Shown here: positions 8,697 to 17,928 of the stretch, piece after piece
How the letters are laid out: the number at the start of each line of letters is the position of its first letter
How positions within the stretch are numbered: position 1 is the stretch's first letter
Origin: Deltaproteobacteria bacterium
GTDB lineage: Bacteria; Myxococcota_A; Polyangia; JAAYKL01
Length of the DNA: 64,000 nucleotides
NCBI GenBank assembly: GCA_016935665.1
Contig: JAFGQN010000119.1
Span: 50,004-114,003, forward strand
Direction of reading: 5' to 3'
Notes under the pieces: model-generated
The model's database searches: none
Told to the model about the DNA's origin: nothing
The model's input: the letters and a program-made list of their open reading frames with translations, nothing else
Program-made: the position numbers and the translations under genes

Positions 8697-10013
8697 TTAG
8701 AGTTCTGTCCAGAGGATATCTATACGGATGTTTACGCCATTCCACGCATACATCCCCACATCCTCTGCGAGTACTTCATACCCATCTTTTTCAAATACGT
8801 GGACTGTGACTTTCGTGCCATCGACCTCATAGTTGTAATAGAACTGTGGCCGGGGCTCCCCCGGTGTTGCCGGCCCTGGAAAATTGGTCAGAGAAACACT
8901 GACTATCGGTATTACTACACCTCCTCCACTCCCGAACCCGATTGGTTCACATTCGAACGGTGAGCCTAACGGAGGAACGTGGGAAAATGTGTTCGTAAAC
9001 GTCTGTGCATGCAATGCGGATCTATTAACGACTTCTGTCTTAAGCAAATCCAGCTTCTCATCGTCTTGAGTTTTGGTGTAGTACCGATCATCGTGAATAT
9101 GGTCCACGCCAACGGGCACATTAATCACTGCAATGTCGCTGGTATCGGGGCTTTTTGATGCGGTAACGCCGTCACCAGTAAATTGCAGTCTTGATACGTT
9201 AAACGGCCGCGCGGTTTCATCCTGAACCGATATGCAGCAGGTGGTGGTGCATCGCAGGGCGGATATGGTACTTTCGATTGCCTGAGGTATAATGCGGGAC
9301 TCGGCAGTGAGTAGGCTTTTTCGGAATCTGGAGACCAGCAATGCGAATTCTTCTGTATATTTGGTAACCCCATATTCGAGGGCTGCTTTTACGTCAAGCC
9401 GGGACGACAGTGCATCTGCCTTGTCATCTAGAACGCTGCGAGAATCCTCATGGCACAGATCTTTAGGCGCCAGCTTGAATTTTTTGATTATATCACGAAG
9501 AATTTTTTCGCCTTCCTTTGAATCCCACGGGAGCGCTGTAAAGAGTTCTTTTAAATGAGCCTGGGGTAGCCCATTTAACGCGTTTTGAATATCGGAAAGC
9601 AGCGTGGCGCTGGCTTTCTGAATTTCTTCTTTTGACTTTTTGGTATCTTTCAGGTCCAGAACATCTTTTACCTTCCGGCAACTATTGAACAACGTGTTCA
9701 ATTTGGCAGGAATCTTTATGGATGCTGTTGCCTTTGGTGTTGCTTTGGGAATAACACGTTTTTTCACTAATGTCTTTTTGGCCACTGTCTTTTTTGGAGC
9801 GGCTTTTTTAGCGGGTGCTTTCCTGGCCACTGTTTTTTTCAGGACCGTCTTTTTTACAACTGTCTTTTTTGGAGCGGCTTTTTTAGCAGGGGTTTTTTTG
9901 GCCACTTTCTTTTTAGGGACCGTCTTTTTTACAACTTTCGATTTGGCGACTTTCGTTTTAGCGATTTTTTTTTTCACAATCGTTTTTTTGCTGACTTTCT
10001 TTTTCGTGGCCAT
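8697..10013 (-). CDS. Histone H1-like Lys/Ala-rich tail fused to a tail-fibre-like C-terminal region
   Basis: 438 residues. Residues 1 to about 95 are a histone-H1/HctB-like tail of repeated KKTVAKK, PAKKAAPKK units, strongly basic and without acidic residues. Residues about 100-240 are mixed-charge and predicted helical (KSKEEIQKASATLLSDI, DDKADALSSRLDVKAAL). The C-terminal 170 residues switch to a beta-type, Gly/Pro-rich sequence with the motif HIHDDRYYTKTQDD typical of phage tail-fibre and collar proteins, followed by a stretch rich in aromatic residues. No signal peptide is present. H1-like tails bind DNA or other polyanions; the joined C-terminus is not typical of nucleoid proteins. Function is unknown. 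Confidence 0.7.
   Translation of the reverse strand: MATKKKVSKKTIVKKKIAKTKVAKSKVVKKTVPKKKVAKKTPAKKAAPKKTVVKKTVLKKTVARKAPAKKAAPKKTVAKKTLVKKRVIPKATPKATASIKIPAKLNTLFNSCRKVKDVLDLKDTKKSKEEIQKASATLLSDIQNALNGLPQAHLKELFTALPWDSKEGEKILRDIIKKFKLAPKDLCHEDSRSVLDDKADALSSRLDVKAALEYGVTKYTEEFALLVSRFRKSLLTAESRIIPQAIESTISALRCTTTCCISVQDETARPFNVSRLQFTGDGVTASKSPDTSDIAVINVPVGVDHIHDDRYYTKTQDDEKLDLLKTEVVNRSALHAQTFTNTFSHVPPLGSPFECEPIGFGSGGGVVIPIVSVSLTNFPGPATPGEPRPQFYYNYEVDGTKVTVHVFEKDGYEVLAEDVGMYAWNGVNIRIDILWTEL
9725..10013 (-). repeat. Lysine/alanine-coding low-complexity repeats
   Basis: The 5' part of the H1-like gene consists of imperfect repeats. A unit coding for PAKKAAPKKTV occurs twice (around 9795-9830 and 9865-9895 on the plus strand, seen as ggagcggcttttttagc), interleaved with KKTVxKK units. 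Such repeats expand and contract readily. Confidence 0.75.
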
Positions 10014-10313
10014 AAATGCTCCTTTAAATCAATTTTGCCCCCTGGAGACGGTGGCATCGTTGGTGTCCTCAATATTCCTATTCTGTATTGCCGCCCGAAA
10101 ATCATGCAGCGGTTGATTTGTGTTGTCAATAACTTTGCTCTCCTGAGTTAAAAAGGGTCGTGTGTATCTCGTCTTTTTTTTTGCAGAAAGTTCTGGTTCT
10201 ATACGACTACTTTGCGAGGTTTGACGGTTTCTATTGCCATGTCTCATTCATCGGTTTGCGTTTAATAGGAAAGTCCCTTTGGCTGGAAGGGGAAGTGCGC
10301 TGAGGGGACAATC
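10014..10313. other. Intergenic region without a supported gene
   Basis: 300 bases between the H1-like gene and the DUF1566 gene, both minus strand. A 72-codon frame at 10029-10247 has no ribosome-binding site and no resemblance to any family. The region probably holds the promoter of the H1-like gene, but no convincing -35/-10 pair stands out. Confidence 0.4.
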
Positions 10314-10811
10314 TTATTGAGCGTTCCGCACGCATAGTGCCTGCCCGCTGGCGAGAGTTTTGACATTTCCAGACACACCGCCCCTGCCCACTGTTGTGTT
10401 TTGTTCGTTAAAATACAACACATAGGCTGCCGCAGACTGTTTTCGTTTTGTGGTTGAACTCCAGAATGCATGTGTCGCTTTAAACGCGGCAAAATAGACG
10501 GTGTTGATGGCTGGCGGCGTTTCTTTTTTTTCATCCACAATGGATAGAAGTTCATTAATTGCCGGAAGGCGCCAATCCGAGTGTCCCGCGTATGTCAGGG
10601 TTTCGCAATGCTTCATTGCGGCAGCCCAGGTAAGGGGGGGCGCTCCAGTACTGTTTTGCTGCCACATCAATTCTGTGGCGTTGTCAATGACCACGGTATC
10701 GGTTTCCGAAATTGTCACGGTAAATCGCGGCGCTGTGGCAAATGCGAGTGGCTCACAGAAAAATACCAGCGCAGCTATCAGGAACAGATACTGAATACGT
10801 TTTTGTTTCAT
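10314..10811 (-). CDS. Exported DUF1566 (Lcl C-terminal domain) protein
   Basis: 165 residues from the ATG at 10811, chosen for the GGAGG ribosome-binding site at 10819-10823; that start overlaps the stop of the preceding gene as ATGA, so translation is probably coupled. An N-terminal signal peptide (LFLIAALVFFCEPLAFA) is followed by a single DUF1566 domain with its hallmarks: ATELMWQQN, WAAAMKHCETL, DWRLPAINELLSIV, FWSSTT and the closing ALCVRN. DUF1566 domains occur in secreted and surface proteins of myxobacteria and relatives; their biochemical role is not established. It is the last gene of a three-gene minus-strand operon. Confidence 0.85.
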   Translation of the reverse strand: MKQKRIQYLFLIAALVFFCEPLAFATAPRFTVTISETDTVVIDNATELMWQQNSTGAPPLTWAAAMKHCETLTYAGHSDWRLPAINELLSIVDEKKETPPAINTVYFAAFKATHAFWSSTTKRKQSAAAYVLYFNEQNTTVGRGGVSGNVKTLASGQALCVRNAQ

Positions 10812-11977
10812 TTTAATTCCTCCGTCACGCACAGTGCTGCCGGTGTCATGGCGTCCCTGCTGAGTCGCGTAACCGTACCGTCTGAAAAATTAATTACCCA
10901 GACGGTGGCAGTAAAATCTCCTGCCAGTGGCGTACTGCTCCAGAAAACCTCTGTGTTGTCGGGAATCGCAAACATGTCACTCACGCCCCCTGCTGCTGCC
11001 GGGCTGTAGTTTTGGAGTGACAGCAGCTCAGTTCGCGTTGGGAGACGCCAGTTGACTCGCCCATCCACCTGCTGCTGCTGACACCACATCTGCGCACCGT
11101 CATAGTCCATCGGTAAAGAAGGAGTGGACATCCAAACGAGGCCGGTCACTGTGTCGGTGATAACATTACCTGACAGAGTAAACTGTTTATCGCCTTGCGC
11201 ATAATGACCTGTTTGACCAAATAAATCCTGATTGCTGGAAATGACAGAGCAGTCAACAACTTCATTGGCAACGTTCCAGCATTCTTTTTGTCCCGTGGCG
11301 GGCAATTGAACCAATGTGTATACGCAGGTGCGGCTGTTGTCCGTGGCGCATCCCGCAAACAACTCGGGGCAGTCGTCATTAGAGGCACAGCACAATCCGG
11401 CATGTTCGCAGCATGCCTCTGAAACGCATTCACCAGACATACAATCGGAGTTCTCATCACACTGACCACTTTGCAGATCAACAATGCACGCCCCCGCATC
11501 GCAATGAAATCCATCGACGCACAGGCCGTCAATGTCGGAACCTGCGGACAGCGCACAGGACTCCGCGCAGGTAAATGAAGTGTAATTGCAAAGCAGGTGT
11601 TTTGCACAGGGGAAAGACGGGTTGCAACACATCCCCGCGGCGCAGCAAACATTGTTGCTGCAGTGACCGCTGAGGCAGTCGCTGTCCTCGCTGCATTGAT
11701 ACCCGTTATTCGCAGACACTGTGCCAGTATCCAGGCTGGAATCCGATCCCGGCGATGTATCCAGCAGAGTATCTGAATCGGTCGATGTTTCCGTCGTGGA
11801 AGCTGAATCGGTGGCGTTTTCAAAGCTGTCGGTTGGCACAACTTTGTCTATGGAGGTGTCTACTTCTGTACTCCTGGGCTCCAGTTCAAGGTCAGGAAGG
11901 ACAGCATTGCAGGAAAGCAACCAAATGGAAATGGAGAAGACGCTTAATGCGGTTGAAGAAACACATGCTCGGCCCAT
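10808..11977 (-). CDS. Cys-rich lipoprotein with C-terminal DUF1566 domain
   Basis: 389 residues. The signal sequence ends in a lipobox (WLLSCN). Then comes an Asp/Ser/Thr-rich low-complexity linker (about 30-90). A cysteine-rich region of about 130 residues follows, with repeated CxxDSDCxSGxC-type units (CSEDSDCLSGHCSNNVCC, CDENSDCMSGECVSEACC), which look like small disulfide-stabilised modules. The C-terminal 150 residues are a DUF1566 domain (TGLVWM, WRLPTRTELLSL, VFWSST, LCVTEE). It starts three bases after the PEGA gene stop and overlaps the next gene by ATGA, so the three genes form an operon. It is probably displayed on the cell surface; function unknown. Confidence 0.85.
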   Translation of the reverse strand: MGRACVSSTALSVFSISIWLLSCNAVLPDLELEPRSTEVDTSIDKVVPTDSFENATDSASTTETSTDSDTLLDTSPGSDSSLDTGTVSANNGYQCSEDSDCLSGHCSNNVCCAAGMCCNPSFPCAKHLLCNYTSFTCAESCALSAGSDIDGLCVDGFHCDAGACIVDLQSGQCDENSDCMSGECVSEACCEHAGLCCASNDDCPELFAGCATDNSRTCVYTLVQLPATGQKECWNVANEVVDCSVISSNQDLFGQTGHYAQGDKQFTLSGNVITDTVTGLVWMSTPSLPMDYDGAQMWCQQQQVDGRVNWRLPTRTELLSLQNYSPAAAGGVSDMFAIPDNTEVFWSSTPLAGDFTATVWVINFSDGTVTRLSRDAMTPAALCVTEELK

Positions 11978-11979
11978 AG

Positions 11980-13044
11980 TTAAAAGCTCCCCTCAATCAT
12001 AATACCGGTTGCGAACGGATCAACCATCACCACTGGCCTGGCAGCGGCAATCTGTTCTTTTTTACGGACCGAAACAAGAAGCAGCACGGTTCCCGCCGCG
12101 GCCAGGACCCCACCACCGATAAACAGTGCGGTCGATGTTGTCGCCAGTCGGTTCATGTCATCGAAGGCGCGTTTTTCCGAATAGGGCACACTGCTGCCAA
12201 AATCATCCTCCAGCTTTTTACCTTTCGAAAGTGCAAGGGCGCCAACAACGCCACCCGATGCCAGAGAAAGTGCACCAGCGCCAAGGGAAATCCAGCCGGC
12301 GACTTGAAGCGTTTTGATTTTCTGAGCATTGGGATTGGCAGCCGTTGCCGGAGGAGTGGTCTTTTGCTTTTCCGTCGAGTCCGGTTTCTTTGGCGTGGCG
12401 CTTTGGGAAGGCTCCGTCGCAGTGGCACTGGCGTGCGGGTTGGCCATACCATCTGCCGGCTCGTTGATGCGGTTACTGGCCTCGTTTGCGTCCGATTGTC
12501 CGCTTACCTGCAATGAGACAGTCTGTTGTCCCGGCAAACGCACCACGCGCTCCATAACGGTCTGGCCATCTGCCACAATCGTTACTGTCAGCGATACGCC
12601 TGCGGCAACTGTCACCGGCCCGGAGAGGGGCAGGGTGTCTCGTTCCGTGTTGTCCACAAATACTGCTGCGCCTTCCGGCCCGTCGATGGCCAGGTATCCA
12701 ACCATATCTCGAAGGCGCCGGATTTCCTCCATCACTTCCTCGCGACGATCTATCAGGACGTCATCGCCCCCTCTCGCCAGATACTCCTCAAATGTCTCCA
12801 GTGCCAGTCCGTGATGCTTTGCGGCCGCTTCACATTGCGCAATATTGTAAAGGAGACGCCAATTGAACTTGATTTGGTTGGCCTGTCTGAATTTGTGAGC
12901 GGCATCGTTGAATTCCCCATTTGTGAATAACTCAACGCCTTCCTTAAAGTAGGCAGTGGCTTCCGTGACACCATCATCTGCTGTTCCCACGCCACAGTGC
13001 AGAAGAACGATGATTGAAAAAACCAGGTGCAGTTTTGGTTTCAT
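11980..13044 (-). CDS. TPR/PEGA-type envelope protein with two C-terminal membrane segments
   Basis: 354 residues from the ATG at 13044, supported by AGAGGAG upstream; the longer in-frame start at 13110 has no such site. After a signal peptide, residues about 25-110 contain TPR-like helices (AYFKEGVELFTNGEFNDAAHKF). A PEGA-like beta domain follows (YLAIDGPEGAAVFVDN), then a Pro/Thr/Lys-rich linker. Two hydrophobic segments (near VAGWISLGAGALSLASGG and ALFIGGGVLAAAGTVLLL) sit before a short basic tail. This architecture is common in Myxococcota envelope proteins that accompany signalling proteins. It heads the operon with the two DUF1566 genes. Confidence 0.8.
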   Translation of the reverse strand: MKPKLHLVFSIIVLLHCGVGTADDGVTEATAYFKEGVELFTNGEFNDAAHKFRQANQIKFNWRLLYNIAQCEAAAKHHGLALETFEEYLARGGDDVLIDRREEVMEEIRRLRDMVGYLAIDGPEGAAVFVDNTERDTLPLSGPVTVAAGVSLTVTIVADGQTVMERVVRLPGQQTVSLQVSGQSDANEASNRINEPADGMANPHASATATEPSQSATPKKPDSTEKQKTTPPATAANPNAQKIKTLQVAGWISLGAGALSLASGGVVGALALSKGKKLEDDFGSSVPYSEKRAFDDMNRLATTSTALFIGGGVLAAAGTVLLLVSVRKKEQIAAARPVVMVDPFATGIMIEGSF

Positions 13045-13195
13045 AGATGTTGCTCCTCTTATAAGTGTACGAAAATCTATCACAATTCGATATCGAATAC
13101 AATATGACAATCTTCGTTGGTGCGAAGTTGTTGGTCGCTTCGCTTTTTGTACATTCAGATGAACGCTCCAAAATAAGATGATTAATTACGAGACA

Positions 13196-13240
13196 AAAAA
13201 AACCCCGAAGGTGTATTTAACACTCCGGGGGTTTGGTTGT
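13196..13240 (-). terminator. Rho-independent terminator of the msr gene
   Basis: On the minus strand an AACCCCCGGAGTG arm and a CACCTTCGGGGTT arm flank a short TTAAATA loop and are followed by a run of T. It lies just after the stop of the MsrB-MsrA gene. Confidence 0.75.
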
Positions 13241-13269
13241 CGTTTTGGATTTTTGGTTGTTTTTTTTGG

Positions 13270-14217
13270 TTATTGAAACCTGTCTACCTTCGTGTGGCAG
13301 TAAGGTTCCTGTTTTTTCTTCTCATAATAGTTTTGATGGTATGATTCCGCATCCCAGAATGTGGATGCCGGAATCAGCTCGGTTACTACACTGAAGCCTT
13401 TTTTCTTCAATTGTTTTATTAGCTTTATGGCCACCTCCTTCTGTTTGTCATCTTCGTAGAAAATGGCGCTTTTATACTGTTCTCCCACATCCGGTCCCTG
13501 ACGATTCAGTTGGGTGGGATCGTGTATTTCGAAAAACAGTTTCGCCAGGTTCTCAAATGACGTCTGTGACGTATCGAATACGACCTTCACAGCCTCCACA
13601 TGACCAGTGCCTTTTGAACACACCTCCTCATATGTTGGCGCCTTCGTTTTTCCGCCAATGTAGCCAACGGATGTTGAAATTATGCCTTTGGCATGGTCCA
13701 GGTGGTATTGCACCCCCCAGAAACATCCTCCTGCAAAAATGGCGGTTTCCTGGTTTGATGTATCATTTACCTCCTTTGGCTCAAAATTGAGACTTATTGA
13801 ATTTACACAATGTCTCGTACTTTTGTCAGTAAAGCCCTCTCCAAAGAACACGTGACCGAGATGCGCGCCACAATTGGCGCAAACAATCTCTGTGCGCATG
13901 CCATCCGGGTCGGGTACCTGCTTTACGGCGTCGGGAATCGCATCGTCAAAACTGGGCCATCCGGTGCGTGAATCGAACTTGGCATCGGACTTGAATAAAG
14001 GCTCCCCACATCGTTTGCACGTGTAAATACCCTCCTCTTTGTGATTTACATACTTTCCACTAAAGGGCGCTTCGGTTCCCCTTTTTACGATAACGTAACG
14101 TTCCCTGTCCGTAAGTTTACTGTTGTCCATGACCTTTTGATTCTCTTTGGCAACCAGCGTAAGGGCGAAAACAGACGCGACCAGTATTGGTATTCCAAAG
14201 ATAGCCGATTTGTTCAT
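13270..14217 (-). CDS. msrB-msrA: Exported MsrB-MsrA fusion, peptide methionine sulfoxide reductase
   Basis: 315 residues from the ATG at 14217, preceded by GGGAGGGAGAA. An N-terminal hydrophobic segment (residues 5-23) predicts export, either cleaved or as a membrane anchor. The MsrB domain comes first, with zinc ligands at Cys67/Cys70 and Cys113/Cys116 and the catalytic Cys137 in RHCVNS. The MsrA domain follows with GGCFWGVQ, catalytic Cys165. Together they reduce R- and S-methionine sulfoxide, so the protein likely repairs oxidised envelope proteins. The order MsrB then MsrA is the reverse of the Neisseria PilB order, and no thioredoxin domain is present, so an external reductant is needed. 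Monocistronic, with its own terminator. Confidence 0.93.
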   Translation of the reverse strand: MNKSAIFGIPILVASVFALTLVAKENQKVMDNSKLTDRERYVIVKRGTEAPFSGKYVNHKEEGIYTCKRCGEPLFKSDAKFDSRTGWPSFDDAIPDAVKQVPDPDGMRTEIVCANCGAHLGHVFFGEGFTDKSTRHCVNSISLNFEPKEVNDTSNQETAIFAGGCFWGVQYHLDHAKGIISTSVGYIGGKTKAPTYEEVCSKGTGHVEAVKVVFDTSQTSFENLAKLFFEIHDPTQLNRQGPDVGEQYKSAIFYEDDKQKEVAIKLIKQLKKKGFSVVTELIPASTFWDAESYHQNYYEKKKQEPYCHTKVDRFQ

Positions 14218-14485
14218 TTCTCCCTCCCGGGTGCATATTGGTGTAATCAAGTATCTGTTTACCATTTTAATGATCGAAAAATGGATGGCAACTGGTAGAT
14301 GGGAAAATTGATATTTTTATTGCGCAGTGCGCGTTCTTCCCCCATACGGAATAAATATAAGCCATCGTTATGAAATATATAGACAACCGGCGTGCGTTGG
14401 GTCTATCAGACGTGTCATCAGCGTGAAGCGGAATGACGGGCTGGTTGATTTGATATTGGCATTTGTTTTCGGGGAAAGAATCACA

Positions 14486-16945
14486 TTGTTCGAAAAAAAT
14501 AAACGCAGGAACAGCAGGAACAGGGGGGCTTCACCATCAGGGAATCGAAAATCCGCTCACCCCATAAGAACGCTTGCGTTGCGACTGCTTATTATTGTTG
14601 TTTTTCTGGGTCTCGGTGCGGTTGCTGGGCTGGCAAGCGTGTTTTATTACCTTTCACTGGACTTACCTGCGATTGGTCCGCTGTTGCGCGGATATAATCC
14701 TCCTCAGACAACGCGCATTCTCGCCAATGATGGCACGCTGATTGGCGAACTGTTTCTGGAAAGGCGGGAAGTGGTTTCAGTGGACCGGATTCCGGAGGTG
14801 ATGCTTAATGCGGTTATCGCAGCCGAGGACGCCGATTTTCGTCATCACGAGGGCATCGATTTCATGGGTATCGCCCGGGCAACCTGGCGAAACGTGAGTA
14901 GTGGCGAGTTTTCGCAGGGCGCGTCCACCATTACCCAGCAAGTGGCGCGAACGTTTTTTTTAACAAGGGAAAAAAGCATTACGCGTAAATTGCGGGAAAT
15001 GCTGCTGACGCGTCGCATTGAGCAGGAGTTGACCAAGGACGAAATCCTGTTTTTATATCTTAATCAGATTAATTTTGGTCATGCCAGATATGGGGTTGGA
15101 GAGGCTGCTCGGTATTATTTCGACAAAGCGATAGGGGAGATTTCCCTGGCAGAGGCCGCTTTACTGGCAGGGATTCCCAAGGGACCATCGATTTACGAGC
15201 CCATCAATCACCCGGAAAAAGCCGAGTCGCGACGACGATACGTACTGGGACAGATGCGTGTCAATGGGTTCATTTCAAAGGCCGAAGAAGTGTTGGCGCT
15301 GGCCGCGCCTCTGGGGATTCAGATTACAAAGCGAAACCGGGGCCAATTGGTGCCTGAAGTCATGTCCGCATTGTTTGATGAGTTGAACGGGGTCATCAGT
15401 GCAGATGAATTGAAGAGGGGGCGATACACCATTCGCACCAGCATTGACCCGCAACTGCAGGAAAAGGCACGGGGGGCACTGGTAAAAGGGTTGACAGAGG
15501 TAGACGCCCGGCACGGTCGGGTGGCGCCCTTTAAGTCGCGTAAATGGCCGGATGTCAGTCGCGGAAAAGGAAGGTTGGTGGCGGGTAGAGTGTATGCGGC
15601 CGAAGTTGTAGGAGCGGACGATGCACAGGGGATTATCCACGTGGTGCTTGGTGGACTTCCTGGCATTGTCCGGGCAGATCGGGAAGAACGATATAATCCC
15701 AAAGGGTTGCCTCCTTCGCTCATGGCAGAGGTGGGGGCAAAACTGAAAGTGGAGCTGGCGTCACCGCCTCAAAATGGTAAATCGCTGGAATTGAAGTTAG
15801 CTGCCGGACCACAGGGGGCGGTGGTGGTCCTTGAGCCGGAGAGTGGCTACATTCTCGCCATGGTGGGCAGTGATCGGGCGGTTCCCGGAGGTTTTAATCG
15901 CGCGATGCTGGCCAAACGCCAGCCGGGATCCGCGTTCAAACCGCTGGTTTATCTGGAAGCGTTGCGACAGCGAAAATACACACCGGCAAGTCAACTCGAT
16001 GATTCACCTGAAGTGGACGGTGAGTGGAAGCCCAAAAATTCCCATGGCGACGAGTTGAAGGGGCGGGTTTCCATGCGGGATGCCCTGGCTGAATCCATGA
16101 ATCTGCCCGCCATTAAACTCATTCGGGATGTGGGGCCAGAGAATGTGGCGGCGCTGGGACAGAAGCTGGGAATCAATTCAAAGCTGACCCCCACCCCTTC
16201 TTTGGCGCTGGGGACATCGGAAGTGTCACCTTTGGAAATGGCCGTTGCATACGGGACTATTGCAGCAAAGGGAGTGCGCCGAGGCCCATGGATTGTTCGT
16301 GAAATAGTTGGACCGGATGGCAGGGAAGTGCCGCTGATGGGGCGAATCGGGGTGCCGGTTCTCGCGCCGGAGGAGTCATATGCCATCACGTCCTTAATGC
16401 GATCTGTCATTGAACGGGGCACTGGTGCACAGGCTCGAAAACTGAAGCTGCCACTGGCGGGGAAAACCGGGACAACCGACAACGCGAAGGATGCGTGGTT
16501 TGTTGGGTTCTCTCCGGATATTGCCACCTCAGTATGGGTTGGATTTGACGAGCCGTGTAGTCTTGGTAAAAAGGAATACGGGTCCAAAGCCGCGCTTCCG
16601 GTCTGGATTGACGTAATGCGCGAGGCCCACAGGAATCGCCAAACGGCGGATTTTGAAATGCCGCCAGGAATCATCGAGTTGGAAATAGATCCGCAAACGG
16701 GTTTATTGGCATATGAGGGCATGGAAAAAACGATTCGCGAAATATTTATCGAGGGAACGGAGCCCACTGAAGAAGCGCTTCCGGAAGAAGTAGTGAGTCT
16801 GGATGCGTTCATGCTGGAGCAGGCCGAGGAAATCGCAGATACAGCAACCGATATGAAGGAGACAACGGACAAGGATACAGAGGCTTTACCGGATTCAGTA
16901 GTGAATGAACCGGTCGAGATGGGAACCGCTGCAACGGTGAACTAA
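14486..16945 (+). CDS. Class A penicillin-binding protein (PBP1A type)
   Basis: 819 residues if the TTG at 14486 is the start; the frame is open to a GTG at 14327, but the TTG has GGGGAA upstream and gives a normal cytoplasmic tail, so the true start is uncertain. One membrane anchor (LLIIVVFLGLGAVAGLASVF) follows a basic tail. The GT51 transglycosylase domain has EDADFRHHEGID (around 14825), QGASTITQQVAR and RKLREMLLTRRIE. The transpeptidase domain has SxxK (SAFKP, about 15929), SMN (AESMNLP) and KTG (GKTGTTD, about 16461). All catalytic motifs are intact. The tail is acidic and Thr/Glu-rich. It polymerises and cross-links peptidoglycan in the periplasm. Confidence 0.93.
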   Translation: MFEKNKRRNSRNRGASPSGNRKSAHPIRTLALRLLIIVVFLGLGAVAGLASVFYYLSLDLPAIGPLLRGYNPPQTTRILANDGTLIGELFLERREVVSVDRIPEVMLNAVIAAEDADFRHHEGIDFMGIARATWRNVSSGEFSQGASTITQQVARTFFLTREKSITRKLREMLLTRRIEQELTKDEILFLYLNQINFGHARYGVGEAARYYFDKAIGEISLAEAALLAGIPKGPSIYEPINHPEKAESRRRYVLGQMRVNGFISKAEEVLALAAPLGIQITKRNRGQLVPEVMSALFDELNGVISADELKRGRYTIRTSIDPQLQEKARGALVKGLTEVDARHGRVAPFKSRKWPDVSRGKGRLVAGRVYAAEVVGADDAQGIIHVVLGGLPGIVRADREERYNPKGLPPSLMAEVGAKLKVELASPPQNGKSLELKLAAGPQGAVVVLEPESGYILAMVGSDRAVPGGFNRAMLAKRQPGSAFKPLVYLEALRQRKYTPASQLDDSPEVDGEWKPKNSHGDELKGRVSMRDALAESMNLPAIKLIRDVGPENVAALGQKLGINSKLTPTPSLALGTSEVSPLEMAVAYGTIAAKGVRRGPWIVREIVGPDGREVPLMGRIGVPVLAPEESYAITSLMRSVIERGTGAQARKLKLPLAGKTGTTDNAKDAWFVGFSPDIATSVWVGFDEPCSLGKKEYGSKAALPVWIDVMREAHRNRQTADFEMPPGIIELEIDPQTGLLAYEGMEKTIREIFIEGTEPTEEALPEEVVSLDAFMLEQAEEIADTATDMKETTDKDTEALPDSVVNEPVEMGTAATVN

Positions 16946-16995
16946 TTCTTGTATTTGCCCCCACCGTTGGGTACACTTCCGCATTGGATGTAATT

Positions 16996-17928
16996 ATGGA
17001 AAAGAAATTAACGAAATATTTTTGGGTTATTATTCTGTTAACGCTGGCGATTGTGGCCTTTTTTCTGGCGTCCGGCACCAATGAACTGGCTGCGGGAACC
17101 ATTTCCGAGCTATTGCCACAGCCAAAAAGTAGTGCGGCGCCCGCAGCTCCACCACGGGTTGCCTTGAACAACCGAACCTTTGTTCCGTCGGGAGCCATCA
17201 TTCTCGAGAGAAACATTTTTGATTCCACGGCGACAGAGGAACCGGAGCCGGATGATCTGGATGATCCGGAACCCCCGGTGGGTGAAGGCGATACGCGTCT
17301 GGTGCAATGCTCGATTCCTGGGGTGCAACTGTTGGCCAATGTGGCCTCAGATCGCGACCCCGAATGGTCGTTTGCCAATGTGCAGGTGAACGCCGAAAAG
17401 AAACTTTACAGAATAGGCGATGAAATCAGTGGTCGGACCGTATCGGGCATCAGTTGGCGTTACCTGATATTAAAGGGCACAACCGACGAATGCTACATCG
17501 ATATGTTTGACCAGGATCCGAACCGGGCACCCAGACCGGCGCCGGTGGCAGCCAGACCTGCCGCTCCCATGGAACCGCCAATTGATCAGGGGATTACCGT
17601 TAATAGCGAGTTTGAGCGCACGGTCGATCGTTCTGTGGTGGACCAGGCCCTTGCCAACCCTACCAAATTTGCCAAGGATGTTCGCGTTCGACCGTATAAG
17701 AAGAATGGCGAGGTGGTTGGATTTCGCTTGCGCAGAGTGCAACCTGGAAGCGCCATTGAACAATTGGGTGCGAAACGCGGCGATGTGCTCCATTCTGTAA
17801 ATGGCATCGAACTTAAAAGCGTGGATGATGCCCTTTCCGCGTATCAGAAGCTGCGAAGTGACAACCAGTTGACGTTCACTGTGACTCGGCGCGGAAAGCC
17901 GGTGGAACTCAAAATCAACATCGATTGA
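16996..17928 (+). CDS. gspC: Type II secretion GspC-like protein with PDZ domain
   Basis: 310 residues from the ATG at 16996. One N-terminal membrane segment (WVIILLTLAIVAFFLASG), a Pro/Ala-rich periplasmic linker, a homology-region-like domain (about 95-165, LLANVASDRDPEWSFANV) and a C-terminal PDZ domain (about 215-305, VRVRPYKKNGEVVGFRL, SAIEQLGAKRGDVLHSVNG). This is the domain plan of GspC, the inner-membrane protein that contacts the secretin. No other gsp gene is in the window, so it is detached from the main cluster. It ends overlapping the RDD gene as TGATG and lies 50 bases after the PBP gene. Confidence 0.8.
   Translation: MEKKLTKYFWVIILLTLAIVAFFLASGTNELAAGTISELLPQPKSSAAPAAPPRVALNNRTFVPSGAIILERNIFDSTATEEPEPDDLDDPEPPVGEGDTRLVQCSIPGVQLLANVASDRDPEWSFANVQVNAEKKLYRIGDEISGRTVSGISWRYLILKGTTDECYIDMFDQDPNRAPRPAPVAARPAAPMEPPIDQGITVNSEFERTVDRSVVDQALANPTKFAKDVRVRPYKKNGEVVGFRLRRVQPGSAIEQLGAKRGDVLHSVNGIELKSVDDALSAYQKLRSDNQLTFTVTRRGKPVELKINID

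Noticed and set aside
9725..10013. Short repeats considered as a CRISPR array
   Set aside because: They encode Lys/Ala units in frame, vary in spacing and have no distinct spacers.
10029..10247. 72-codon minus-strand frame upstream of the H1-like gene
   Set aside because: No ribosome-binding site, no signal peptide, no family resemblance.
15991..16872. 293-codon minus-strand frame
   Set aside because: Antisense to the intact transpeptidase domain of the penicillin-binding protein and without family resemblance.
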